From: Dorea sp. 5-2
GTDB lineage: Bacteria; Bacillota; Clostridia; Lachnospirales; Lachnospiraceae
Direction of reading: 5' to 3'
Assembly (NCBI RefSeq): GCF_000403455.2
Contig: NZ_KE159737.1
Location: 178,987 to 242,986 of the forward strand
Length of the DNA stretch: 64,000 bases
A program made the position numbers and the translations under genes. The notes beneath the pieces were generated by a model. It was not told where the DNA came from, did no database searches, and worked only from the letters and a program-made list of their open reading frames with translations. Shown here one piece after another: positions 43,660-52,629 of this stretch. The number at the start of each line of letters is the position of its first letter. Within the stretch, counting starts at the first letter, position 1.

Positions 43660-45381
43660 TTATCGGACAAGCTGCGGATATTTCTCTTTATTCCGGCGTT
43701 TGCATTCGTACATGATCTCGTCTGCTTTATGAAGGATCTCGTCATAGGTCAGGTCATGGTCCGACCCGTCGATATCCACGACGCCATAACTGAAACTGCA
43801 CTGATATTCGGCGTATCCTCCGGTCTGGAAGCCTCGTAGGATTTCCGCCATCTTCAGGTCTATCAGTTCTCCGATGCTGCCGCTGAGCACAAGGCAGAAC
43901 TCGTCTCCGCCGATCCGGGCAAAGGTGTCTTCACTTCGGAAATTTGCTTTGATCAGTTCCACAAAATTCTGGATATAGATATCGCCTTCCAGATGTCCGT
44001 ATGTATCATTCACATATTTGAGCCCGTCCAGGTCGAGATAGCAGAGGGTAGTGTTCTGTTCTTCGCGGAGGACCATCTCCATATATTCTTCGAAAAACAG
44101 CCGGTTTTTGATCCCGGTTCCGGGATCGTGGTATGCCTTGCTGGCAAGATTGTGCGCCGCCTGCTTTTCGTCTGTGATATCGACGATGATGTGGACATAA
44201 GAGGCGTGTTCCTTCCATTCAATAGGAAATGAAGTGATGCGGTAATAAGTATCCGCTTCGCCGGCTGTATCCCAGACCTTATATTGTTCGTCGCTGTCCC
44301 ATTTGAGGATCTCCTGCTGGAATGGAAGGCGTTTCTTACATGTTGCGCAGAAACCGGAATCTACAGGACCTTCCTGTTTCTTTTTATTGCAGTATAGGAT
44401 CTGCTTGGTGTCTGCATCTACGACAAGAAGCCATTCTTTGCGCTTGCTGAGCATTTCGACCATGAGTTCGTTGTAACCTTCGATCATCTCGGCATGGCTC
44501 TGAGCCTTCAGCGCTTCTTCCCGAAGCTTTGTTTCCCGTTCTTTCAACTGCTTTGTCATCTCGTTAAATGCGTCGGAGAAGTCGCCCAGATAAGATACGT
44601 GCTGTGTATAATCACCCTTAGCGACTTGCTGTGCCTGCCAGGTAAGATGATTCAGATTTGCATGGAGATTCTTCAGATTCTCGCACAGGAAATTATCCTT
44701 GCCCGGGAATCCTACGGACAGATTTCCTTTGCTGAGTTCTGCGGAATATGCGGTCATCTCGTCGACTTCGCTTTGCAGAGAATGAAGATCCTGCTTGAGA
44801 TCCTGATAAGGCTCATTTAGTTCTTGGACATGAAATGTATCTTTTACATCTGCCTGGAACCTGCATACCCGGTCGCCGGTTGCCCAGCAGTCAATCTCTA
44901 CCGCCGTATAAGGATCCTTGGTATATGCGGTGAGGATTCCGGATATAAATCCCTCGTCATAGTTGCAGACGGTTTCCCCGACTGCAGGCAGGCCGGAACA
45001 ATCAACGTCTTCTGATACGGTAAGGATGATCCGCCCTGTGTCTTCTTCCATCTTTTCAATACGAAGAACTCCCATCTTAAAAGCTTCTAACTGGGTCTGA
45101 AGCTGTGCGGCGAATTCGGCGAAGGGGAGCGACAGATCCAGATAGGTTTTTGCAAAATATTGTCCTGCGCGGTAACCTGCGTTTCGGAAAACGCGGATCT
45201 GTTCTTCCTTTCCGAAATGTTCTGTCAATTCTTCTCGAAGGGAATATTCTAAAAGCCTGTAGACGGTGACTGGAATCTCGGCGCCGAGATTCTCGCGTCC
45301 GTCGGCTGAATTTTGCAGGTAATCGGCAAGTTTCAGATTCGTTTGATTTATTTGAGTCTTTGTTGATGTATGATTTTCCAC
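43660..45381 (-). CDS. Diguanylate cyclase with V4R-like, HAMP-like and PAS regions
   Basis: 573 residues. The N-terminal ~190 residues resemble a V4R/heme-NO-binding-like sensor (EEQIRVFRNAGYRAGQYFAK, then IDCWATGDRVCRF). A HAMP-like coiled coil (about 200-290) and a PAS-like region with Cys residues (CNKKKQEGPVDSGFCATCKK) follow. The GGDEF domain has the intact catalytic motif RIGGDEF and, five residues before GGDEF, the RSED inhibitory site, so product inhibition by c-di-GMP is expected. No membrane segment is clear, so it is cytoplasmic. It probably makes c-di-GMP in response to a small ligand or redox cue, and could control motility. Confidence 0.9.
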   Translation of the reverse strand: MENHTSTKTQINQTNLKLADYLQNSADGRENLGAEIPVTVYRLLEYSLREELTEHFGKEEQIRVFRNAGYRAGQYFAKTYLDLSLPFAEFAAQLQTQLEAFKMGVLRIEKMEEDTGRIILTVSEDVDCSGLPAVGETVCNYDEGFISGILTAYTKDPYTAVEIDCWATGDRVCRFQADVKDTFHVQELNEPYQDLKQDLHSLQSEVDEMTAYSAELSKGNLSVGFPGKDNFLCENLKNLHANLNHLTWQAQQVAKGDYTQHVSYLGDFSDAFNEMTKQLKERETKLREEALKAQSHAEMIEGYNELMVEMLSKRKEWLLVVDADTKQILYCNKKKQEGPVDSGFCATCKKRLPFQQEILKWDSDEQYKVWDTAGEADTYYRITSFPIEWKEHASYVHIIVDITDEKQAAHNLASKAYHDPGTGIKNRLFFEEYMEMVLREEQNTTLCYLDLDGLKYVNDTYGHLEGDIYIQNFVELIKANFRSEDTFARIGGDEFCLVLSGSIGELIDLKMAEILRGFQTGGYAEYQCSFSYGVVDIDGSDHDLTYDEILHKADEIMYECKRRNKEKYPQLVR

Positions 45382-45417
45382 GATTCGTCACCTCTTCTTA
45401 TTCTCTGATTTATTCCC

Positions 45418-45560
45418 GCAAGCAACGAGCCAAGCGCGCCTGCTTGTATGCACATTTGGCGACTGCCGCGAGGGTCAAATACCCCGCTGCTCTGCAGCGC
45501 TGCAAATTTGATGCTCCGTCGTTTGCAACGGGGTTTTTGACTGTGCCAGGCTGCTGCGCA
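45418..45560. repeat. Dispersed intergenic repeat (REP/MITE-like), copy 1
   Basis: CTGCTCTGCAGCGCTGCAAA with the following ATTTGATGC...GTTTGCAACGGGGTTTTT (about 45477-45540) recurs in degenerate form at 54763-54835. A CCCCG/CGGGG stem with a T-run gives it terminator-like shape. The preceding stretch GAGCCAAGCG...CATTTGGCGA resembles 41326-41361. The rest of the 45382-45757 spacer holds no gene. Confidence 0.6.
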
Positions 45561-45757
45561 GTGGTTCGCGGGCACATTCTCTCTGCTTGCTTTAAATCCG
45601 ATATTTCACTTAAGTATTCTATCACATTATCAGGGCGCTTACAATTCATCCAGGGTAAAAATGTCTGATATATGTATGAAGAAGACATTGACATGGCTCG
45701 AATGGAATATTATGATAATGAAAGCAGAAGTCTCAGAAATCATCAGGAGGAAAAGAG

Positions 45758-46792
45758 ATGTCAATAAAGATTAATCATGAACTGCCGCTTCCGGAGATGC
45801 TGAAGGAACAGTATCCCGTTTCCAGCAGAGTCAAGGAGATAAAGAAGAAGAGAGATGAGGAACTCAGGGATATATTCACAGGGAGGTCAGAACGGTTCAT
45901 TGTCCTGGCGGGACCGTGTTCGGCGGATAATGAAGAGTCTGTATGTGAATATGTGAGGCAGCTTAAGAAGCTGGCGGATCAGGTGTCGGATAAGCTGTTG
46001 GTGATACCCTGGGTCTATACCAATAAGCCGCGCACTACGGGAGATGGTTATAAAGGAATGCTGCACCAGCCGGATCCGGAGAAGGATCCGGATCTTCTCG
46101 CCGGTATCATCGCGATCCGCAAGATGCACATCCGTGTGATGGAAGAGACCGGGCTGTCTGCGGCGGATGAGATGCTGTATCCCGAGAACCGAAGCTATTT
46201 AGACGACTTGCTTTCTTACGAAGCAGTAGGTGCAAGATCGGTGGAGAATCAGCAGCACCGTCTGACGGCAAGCGGTATAGATATTCCGGTGGGAATGAAG
46301 AATCCTACCAGCGGCGATCTGTCTGTTATGCTGAATTCCGTTACAGCGGCGCAGCATCCGCATCGGTTCATTTACCGCAGGAATGATGTGGAGACCAGCG
46401 GAAACGAGCTGGCGCATGCCATCTTACGAGGCGGTGTGGACAAGTACGGCAAGAACATTCCCAACTATCATTATGAGGATCTTGCGCGTCTCTCGGAGAT
46501 GTATGAGAAGTGGGAGCTTAAGAACCCGGCGGTGATCGTGGATGTGAATCACTCTAATTCCAACAAGCAGTATAAGGAACAGATCCGTATCGTGAGCGAG
46601 GTAATGCACAGCAGAAATTATAATCCGAAGCTTAAGAAGTTGGTGAAGGGGGTTATGATCGAGAGTTATCTTGTGGAAGGGCGGCAGGACATCACCGAGA
46701 ATCTGGTGTATGGACAATCTATTACGGATCCTTGTATCGGGTGGGAGGATACGGAGAAGCTGATCTTCGATATAGCGGAGAAATGTAGATGA
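45758..46792 (+). CDS. aroF: 3-deoxy-7-phosphoheptulonate synthase (DAHP synthase), AroFGH type
   Basis: 344 residues. The first enzyme of the shikimate pathway, joining phosphoenolpyruvate and erythrose-4-phosphate in the cytoplasm. Type I motifs are present: VLAGPCSADN, VYTNKPRTTGDGYKG, GARSVENQQHR, GMKNPTSGDL and VDVNHSNSNK. The N-terminal extension (PLPEMLKEQYP) fits the AroF/G/H group whose N-terminus senses aromatic amino acids. The ATG has GGAGG upstream. It lies about 17 kb from the broken aroD; the intervening IME suggests that shikimate genes here were once closer. Confidence 0.95.
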   Translation: MSIKINHELPLPEMLKEQYPVSSRVKEIKKKRDEELRDIFTGRSERFIVLAGPCSADNEESVCEYVRQLKKLADQVSDKLLVIPWVYTNKPRTTGDGYKGMLHQPDPEKDPDLLAGIIAIRKMHIRVMEETGLSAADEMLYPENRSYLDDLLSYEAVGARSVENQQHRLTASGIDIPVGMKNPTSGDLSVMLNSVTAAQHPHRFIYRRNDVETSGNELAHAILRGGVDKYGKNIPNYHYEDLARLSEMYEKWELKNPAVIVDVNHSNSNKQYKEQIRIVSEVMHSRNYNPKLKKLVKGVMIESYLVEGRQDITENLVYGQSITDPCIGWEDTEKLIFDIAEKCR

Positions 46793-46828
46793 TCATGATA
46801 TTTGCCCGATATGAGAGGATTGAGAGAT

Positions 46829-47839
46829 ATGAAAGTTAATATTCGTAAAATCAGTGAGATAACAGGGTTCTCCATGTCTACGGTATCCAATGCGCTGAAC
46901 CGCAAGCGGGGAGTGAACAAGCAGACGGCAGAGAAGATCTTAAAGACTGCGGAGGAGCTTGGGTATCGTGTGGAGGAGGAACTGACGAAGATCCGGTTTG
47001 TGATATTCCGAAAAAATGGGATGATCATTGACGAAAGTTCCTTTCACCCTGCCGTGATCGAGGGGGTAGAACATCAGGCGAAGCTTATGGGATATGAGAC
47101 GATATTCTGTTATGTGGATGTGAATGACCCGGACTATGAGAAGCAGCTTGTTGACATCCTGGAGGATAAGCAGAGTGCGGTGGTTCTTCTGGGGACGGAG
47201 ATGATGGAAGAGGATTATGAGCCTTACGCGTGTTCGAAGAACCGGATCATATTGTTGGATGGGCGAAGTGACAGATATGCGATCGACAGCGTCCTGATCA
47301 ATGATACGGAGGCCGCGGAGGAAGCGGTCGGATATCTTGCGGGAAAAGGGCATGAAAGGATCGGTTATCTGAGAGGGGAGTTTCGGATTCAGGCGTTCCG
47401 CTCCCGTGAGCTTGGGTATTATCAGAAGATGCATCGGCTTGGGCTTCCGGTCAAGCCGGAATATATTGCGGTGGTAGGAACGAGGATAGAGACTGCGTAC
47501 CAGAAGATGAAGGAATACCTGGCCAGGGCGGAGGAGCTGCCGACGGCTTTTTTTGCCGATAATGATGTGATAGCGATCGGATGTATGCGGGCAATGAAAG
47601 AATGCGGGTATGATGTCCCGGGGGATATATCGGTGATCGGTTTTGACGATGTGGCATACGGTATGGTTTCGGATCCGCCGCTGTCTACGATGCATGTATA
47701 TAAGCAGGAGTTGGGGGCGCGTGCAGTCTGTGAACTGCTGTCTATGACTGAGAAGGACAACAGAGCTAAAGTGAAGATCCAGGTCTGTGCGGAATTTGTT
47801 GAACGTGGAAGTGTGAAGGAGATCGGGAGTAAGAGATAA
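46829..47839 (+). CDS. LacI family regulator, probable ribose repressor
   Basis: About 336 residues. The LacI helix-turn-helix (NIRKISEITGFSMSTVSNAL, hinge region VNKQTAEKILKTAEELGYRV) is followed by a periplasmic-binding-protein-like sensor (FADNDVIAIGCMRAMKECGY, GFDDVAYGMVSDPPLST). The ATG at 46829 is chosen for AGAGGA upstream and the family start. It is followed after about 600 bases by the ribose operon in the same direction, so control of rbs genes is likely, but no operator could be recognised with confidence. Confidence 0.88.
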   Translation: MKVNIRKISEITGFSMSTVSNALNRKRGVNKQTAEKILKTAEELGYRVEEELTKIRFVIFRKNGMIIDESSFHPAVIEGVEHQAKLMGYETIFCYVDVNDPDYEKQLVDILEDKQSAVVLLGTEMMEEDYEPYACSKNRIILLDGRSDRYAIDSVLINDTEAAEEAVGYLAGKGHERIGYLRGEFRIQAFRSRELGYYQKMHRLGLPVKPEYIAVVGTRIETAYQKMKEYLARAEELPTAFFADNDVIAIGCMRAMKECGYDVPGDISVIGFDDVAYGMVSDPPLSTMHVYKQELGARAVCELLSMTEKDNRAKVKIQVCAEFVERGSVKEIGSKR

Positions 47840-48025
47840 GAGGTAGGAGTCAAGCGCGGAGCGGGTATGGAAGAGAATGACAGGGCTGTTGCAAGTGCAG
47901 GTGAATGATCTGCAGTGCGGCAGTTCTTTTTTTATGCTCAAAGCAGGATAAAGCGCGGTGAAACGGCGGTAACGGAAGCATTCCGGAGTGCGCCTGAAAA
48001 GAACCGGATCGACCGGGAAATGAAA

Positions 48026-48112
48026 GCCGCCGCTGCGCCGTCGAAAATCCGCCTTGCAGATGAGCGGATATCCTGCGGAGCTTCGCCGGATATAATACGG
48101 TCAGTACACTGG
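48026..48112. repeat. Half copy of the 52455-52620 MITE-like element
   Basis: This 87-base stretch matches 52534-52620 at 79 of 87 positions (shared core CGCCGTCGAAAATCCGCCTT, end TATAATACGGTCAG-ACACT-G). The left half and left terminal repeat are missing. The remainder of the 47840-48433 spacer is very AT-rich after 48115 and holds the rbs promoter. Confidence 0.85.
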
Positions 48113-48309
48113 ATTTCGTAAATAACAAAAATATTTATATAAATAATTATATAAAATTTTATATGAAAAAGAATAATAAATACAAGCGGTGGCAAATAAA
48201 ATGTAAAATACAAAAATCAGAAGTTGTGAAAAATACACAAAAATATAAACATAAAATTATGTATTATAAACGAAAAATGAATTTTGCAGAAAAAACACGG
48301 AAAATAATA

Positions 48310-48337
48310 TTGAAATATTTATATAAAAGTTTATAAT
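48310..48337 (+). promoter_or_regulatory. Likely promoter of the ribose operon
   Basis: TTGAAA (48310-48315) and TATAAT (48332-48337) with a 16-base spacer lie about 97 bases before rbsK in an AT-rich stretch. No clear LacI-type dyad overlaps it. Confidence 0.5.
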
Positions 48338-48433
48338 GTAAATTACAGAAGAAAAGACATAAGAAACAGAAAGCATGAAAGCATGAGAAGCAAAGCTTAA
48401 GAAATCACAAAAACAAAAAGGAGATGCAGAATC

Positions 48434-49324
48434 ATGGGAAAGATTGGTGTAGTCGGAAGTATCAACATGGATATGACTGTGAAAGCAGAGAGGATTCCTT
48501 TGAAGGGCGAAACGCTCAAAGGGGAAGACTTGAAGTATATCCCAGGCGGAAAAGGTGCGAACCAGGCGGTCGCCATGGCGAAACTCGGGGCAGAGGTCGA
48601 GATGTTCGGATGTGTAGGAGACGACGCCGCAGGGGTAAGCCTTGTGAAGAACCTGCAGGATATGGGTGTTGAGACGAGGTGTATTAAGACAGTAGCAGGA
48701 GTGCCGACGGGGCTTGCGATGATCACGGTCGGAGAGAATGACAATACCATCATTGTCGTTGCGGGGACGAACGATTGTGTGGATATTGATTATGTCAATG
48801 AGATCAAAGATTCTCTTCTGGAGTGCGAGATTGTCCTGCTCCAGCACGAGATCCCGCAGGAAACGGTGGAGTATGTCATCGGGCTGTGCGCGGAGAACGG
48901 CGTAAAGGCAGTCTTGAACCCGGGGCCGGCAAGACCGGTCAGGCAAGAAGTCATTGAGAAGGTAGCATACCTGACGCCGAACGAGCACGAGGCGGTGATC
49001 CTATTCGGCGAAGACCTCTCTTTTGAGGATATGATGAAGAGATATCCGGAGAAATTGGTGATCACGCAGGGGTCCCGCGGGGTAAGCACATGCCGTAAGG
49101 ACGGGGAGATCATCCTTGTCCCTGCAAGAAAGGCGAACGTGGTAGATACCACCGGGGCAGGAGATACCCTGAACGGTGCGTTTGCGGTGGCGTTGACGGA
49201 AGGAAAGGATATTGCGGACGCACTTGCATTTGCCAACGCAGCGGCGGGGCTGTCCACGGAAAAGTTCGGCGCCCAGGGCGGAATGCCGACCTACGATGAA
49301 GTAAAAGAAGCGATGGGGAGATAG
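48434..49324 (+). CDS. rbsK: Ribokinase
   Basis: 296 residues of the PfkB family; phosphorylates D-ribose at O5 using ATP. Seen: GSINMD at the N-terminus, PGGKGANQAVAMAKLG (substrate loop), the GKD-like mid region, TPNEHEA, and DTTGAGDTLNGA, which holds the catalytic Asp and anion hole. The ATG has AAGGAG upstream. It is the first gene of the rbs operon, five bases before rbsD. It remains useful even if ribose import by the Rbs ABC transporter is lost, because nucleosides also yield ribose. Confidence 0.95.
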   Translation: MGKIGVVGSINMDMTVKAERIPLKGETLKGEDLKYIPGGKGANQAVAMAKLGAEVEMFGCVGDDAAGVSLVKNLQDMGVETRCIKTVAGVPTGLAMITVGENDNTIIVVAGTNDCVDIDYVNEIKDSLLECEIVLLQHEIPQETVEYVIGLCAENGVKAVLNPGPARPVRQEVIEKVAYLTPNEHEAVILFGEDLSFEDMMKRYPEKLVITQGSRGVSTCRKDGEIILVPARKANVVDTTGAGDTLNGAFAVALTEGKDIADALAFANAAAGLSTEKFGAQGGMPTYDEVKEAMGR

Positions 49325-49329
49325 AAACG

Positions 49330-49737
49330 ATGAAGAAAAACGGAATTATCAATGCGGATATTTCAAGAGTGTTGTCTTACATGGGGCATACGGATACCCT
49401 TGCCGTGGGGGACTGCGGGCTGCCGGTCCCGGAGGAGACGGAGCGTATCGACCTTGCGCTGAAGCTTGGCGTCCCATCCTTCATGGAAGTGTTAGAAGAA
49501 GTGGCTAAGGAAATGAAGATTGAAAAGGTGGTTCTGGCTGAGGAGATCCGGGAGAAGAATCCGAAGATTCACGAGGAGATCCTGGCTCTGGTCAATGGGA
49601 TGGATGCGGCATGTGAGGTCGCATATGTAACTCATGTGGAACTGAAAGCACAGACGAAGACATGCAAAGCAGTGATCAGGACGGGAGAGACAACGCCATA
49701 CGCGAACATCATCCTGCAGTCCGCATGTTTATTTTAA
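49330..49737 (+). CDS. rbsD: D-ribose pyranase
   Basis: 135 residues. MKKNGIINADISRVLSYMGH contains the conserved His20 in the MGHTD motif of RbsD, and GDCGLPVPEETERIDLAL and the end TTPYANIILQSACLF are standard. It interconverts the pyranose and furanose forms of ribose for ribokinase. It sits between rbsK and rbsA on one transcript, five bases after rbsK. Confidence 0.95.
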   Translation: MKKNGIINADISRVLSYMGHTDTLAVGDCGLPVPEETERIDLALKLGVPSFMEVLEEVAKEMKIEKVVLAEEIREKNPKIHEEILALVNGMDAACEVAYVTHVELKAQTKTCKAVIRTGETTPYANIILQSACLF

Positions 49738-49758
49738 GAGATCAAGGGAGGAAAAGAA

Positions 49759-50976
49759 ATGCAGATTGAGATGAAGGGGATAGACAAATCCTTCGGAACG
49801 AATCAGGTGCTTAAAGACGCCGGATTTGTCCTGGGGCATGGGGAAGTCCATGCGCTCATGGGAGAGAACGGCGCCGGGAAATCTACCCTGATGAAGATTC
49901 TGACCGGCGTTTACACGAAAGACAAGGGGACGGTCGTCGTGGACGGTCAGGAAGTGAGCTATAAGAATCCCCAGGAAGCGGAGAAGGCAGGGATCGTGTT
50001 CATTCATCAGGAGCTTAACGTGCTGTTCGATCTGACGGTGGAAGAGAACCTGTTCATGGGGAAAGAGATCAAGAATAAGTTCGGTTTCTGCGACCAGAAG
50101 GCAATGCGGCAGAAGGCGTCGGAGGCGCTTGGACGCCTGGGCGTTAAGATCGACCCGGGAGAGGTCATGTCCAACCTGTCCGTAGGGCAGCAGCAGATGA
50201 TCGAGATCTGCAAGGCACTGATGGTGGACGCAAAGGTCATCATCATGGATGAGCCGACCGCCGCGCTGACCCAGAGTGAGACGGTAGTGCTGTTCGAAGT
50301 CATCAAGTCCCTTCGCAAGTCGGGAGTATCCATCGTGTACATTTCACACAGGATGGAGGAAATATTCGAGCTGTGCGACAGGATCAGCGTATTGCGTGAC
50401 GGTACATATGTGGGAACCAGAAATATCCCGGAGACGAACATGAATGACATCGTGAAGCTTATGATCGGGCGTGAGATCGGAGAACGCTATCCGGAACGCG
50501 ACTGTGAGATCGGGGAAACGGTCTTGAAAGTAAGCGGGCTGACCAAGAAGGGCGTGTTTGAGAATGTGGAGTTCGATGTGAAGGCTGGTGAGGTACTGGG
50601 AGTATCCGGCCTTATGGGAGCGGGAAGGACGGAGATCATGCAGGCGATCTTCGGGAATCTTCCTTACGAGTCCGGGAGGATTGAGATCAATGGAAAAGAA
50701 GTGCAGATAAAGTCTCCGATCCAGGCGATGAAGAACGGGATTGGATTTATCACGGAGGACCGGAAGGTGGAAGGCTTGATGCTGGAGGAAAGTATCGAGA
50801 AGAACGATGACGGTCTACCGCGGCGCGACTATGATCTTCACCGGCGGGAAACCGATCTCGAACCTTGGGGACAGTTTTGTGCTGAAACTGGTGGGAAGAG
50901 GGAACTTCTATCGTATTCCAATCCCGGTCATCCTGCTTCTTTTGATCTTTGCCGGATTCTATTTCCTGTTGAATAA
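49759..50976 (+). pseudogene. rbsA: Ribose ABC transporter ATP-binding protein, 3' deleted
   Basis: Residues 1-~350 are a normal RbsA: first nucleotide-binding domain with Walker [10 protein letters not shown], signature LSVGQQQM and Walker [11 protein letters not shown], then the start of the second domain ([18 protein letters not shown]). After [13 protein letters not shown] (about base 50805) the sequence switches to rbsC DNA read in the wrong frame ([19 protein letters not shown]) to a stop at 50976. About 140 residues of the second ATP-binding domain are lost, so the protein should not energise transport. Confidence 0.9.
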
Positions 50977-51364
50977 GACGACCTTCGGGCGTGCGGTCTA
51001 TGCGACGGGAAGTAACTGGAAATGTGCGAAACTGGCGGGTATTGATATCCACAAGACGAAGATCATCGTATACGCGATCTCAGGATTTATGGCGGCGTTA
51101 TCCGGGTTGATCCTGTTATCAAGGCTTGGATCTGCGCAGCCGGTATTGGGAGAGGGATTCGAGCTTGATGCGATCGCGGCGGTAGCCCTCGGCGGAACGA
51201 GTATGAGCGGCGGACGCGGTAAGATCTATGGGACGTTTATCGGCGTGCTGATCATAGCGGTATTGAATAACGGGTTAAATATTCTCGGCGTGTCTTCTTA
51301 CTATCAGGATGTGATCAAAGGATTCGTGATCCTGGTGGCTGTATTGTCAGACCGTAAGAGATAG
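50807..51364 (+). pseudogene. rbsC: Ribose ABC transporter permease, 5' deleted
   Basis: The C-terminal ~185 residues of RbsC are intact: [20 protein letters not shown], then GRAVYATGSNWKCAKLAGID (the EAA-like cytoplasmic loop), GGTSMSGGRGKIYGTFIGVL and the end DVIKGFVILVAVLSDRKR. The N-terminal four or so membrane helices (about 135 residues) are missing, and the frame differs from the rbsA piece, so one deletion of roughly 0.8 kb removed the rbsA end and rbsC start. Confidence 0.9.
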
Positions 51365-51458
51365 AATGACGCGGATATTCTTCGGCACAGGCATATGCGC
51401 GCCGGCAGGGTATCGGTAGGTGATCTGGAATAATGTTGCAGGTAAAAAGGAGGAAAAT

Positions 51459-52373
51459 ATGAAAAAAATAGTAAGTATGGCGATAATGTTGTGTATGATG
51501 TTTTGCCTTGCCGGATGTAATGCGATCACGATCGACGGCGAGGGGGAGGCTGCGGAGAGCGCCGGGAACGGTTCCATCGGGCTGTCTGTCTCTACGCTGA
51601 ACAATCCGTTTTTCGTATCCCTTGCAGAAGGGGCTGAGGAAGCGGCAGAGAAAGCGGGCGTAAAACTGGCGGTGGCAGACGCGGGCGACGACAGCGCGAA
51701 GCAGCAGAATGATATCGAAGATCTGATCTCAAGAAATGTAAGTGTACTGATCGTGAATCCGGTGGATTCCGATGCGGTTGCGCCGGCGGTGCAGAATGCC
51801 GTTTCCCTGGGGATCAAGGTCATTTCAGTTGACCGTGTGGTAAACGGAGTCGACGTGGATTGCCAGATTGCGTCTGATAATGTGGCGGGGGCGAAGATTG
51901 CCACGGAATACCTGATCGAGCAGATCGGGGAAGGAGCGAAAGTGGCAGAACTTCAGGGAGTTCCGGGAGCATCTGCTACTATTGACAGAGGAGCCGGCTT
52001 TCATGAAGCGGCGGATGAGGTTCTTGATGTAGCGGCGAGCCAGAGCGCGAATTTCGAGCGTGCGGAAGGAATGTCGGTAATGGAGAACATACTCCAGTCG
52101 GAGCCTGAACTCAAGGGAGTGTTCGCCCACAATGACGAGATGGCGCTTGGGGCGCTGCAGGCGATCGCGGCGAGCAAGAAGGATATCAAGGTTGTCGGGT
52201 TCGACGCGACGGACGACGCGGTGAATGAAGTGAAGGCAGGAAAGATGACGGCTACGGTGGCACAGAAACCGGAGCTTATGGGGGAGACGGCGATCCAGAC
52301 AGCGATCAAGCTGATCGCCGGTGAAGAGGTGGAGAAATCCCTCCCGGTCGAGGTGGAATTGGTCACGAAGTAA
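51459..52373 (+). CDS. rbsB: Ribose-binding lipoprotein
   Basis: 304 residues. The signal peptide ends in the lipobox CLAGC (Cys20), so it is membrane-anchored outside the cell. The periplasmic-binding fold follows: GSIGLSVSTLNNPFFVSLAE, NDIEDLISRNVSVLIVNPVD, ASDNVAGAKIATEYL, FAHNDEMALGALQAI and VGFDATDDAVNEVKAG, the ribose-type sugar-contact segments. The ATG has AAGGAGG upstream. It is the last gene of the operon. With rbsA and rbsC broken, it has no dedicated transporter here unless another permease accepts it. Confidence 0.93.
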   Translation: MKKIVSMAIMLCMMFCLAGCNAITIDGEGEAAESAGNGSIGLSVSTLNNPFFVSLAEGAEEAAEKAGVKLAVADAGDDSAKQQNDIEDLISRNVSVLIVNPVDSDAVAPAVQNAVSLGIKVISVDRVVNGVDVDCQIASDNVAGAKIATEYLIEQIGEGAKVAELQGVPGASATIDRGAGFHEAADEVLDVAASQSANFERAEGMSVMENILQSEPELKGVFAHNDEMALGALQAIAASKKDIKVVGFDATDDAVNEVKAGKMTATVAQKPELMGETAIQTAIKLIAGEEVEKSLPVEVELVTK

Positions 52374-52398
52374 TGCATGTTTTGAATTTATATTAAAG

Positions 52399-52438
52399 AA
52401 GGCTGCTGCAGACGGTTAAGGTCCTGCAGCAGCCTTTT
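52399..52438 (+). terminator. Intrinsic terminator of the rbs operon
   Basis: AAGGCTGCTGCAG (52399-52411) pairs exactly with CTGCAGCAGCCTT (52424-52436), followed by TT. Confidence 0.88.
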
Positions 52439-52454
52439 GCCTAATTGTATACAG

Positions 52455-52620
52455 CTAGTGTGCTGACCGTATTATATTCAGCCAAACCTCCTTGCCTATC
52501 CGCCCATCTGCCGCGTTGGATTTTCTATCCGTAGCCACCGCTACGCCGTCGAAAATCCGCCTTGCAGATGAGCGAATATTCTGCGGAGTTTCGCCAGATA
52601 TAATACGGTCAGCACACTAG
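52455..52620. mobile_element. 166-bp MITE-like fold-back element
   Basis: A perfect 23-bp terminal inverted repeat (52455-52477 and 52598-52620, outer end CTAGTGTGCTGACCGTATTA) flanks an interior with a second dyad (GGATTTTC ... GAAAATCC). A related half copy is at 48026-48112, and end fragments are at 2794-2805 and about 54836-54847. It carries no gene. It lies between the rbs terminator and the DUF4097 stop codon. Confidence 0.9.
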
Positions 52621-52629
52621 TCTATAGTT

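Noticed and set aside
46940-47941. 333-residue minus-strand frame
   Set aside because: It is the antisense shadow of the LacI regulator gene.
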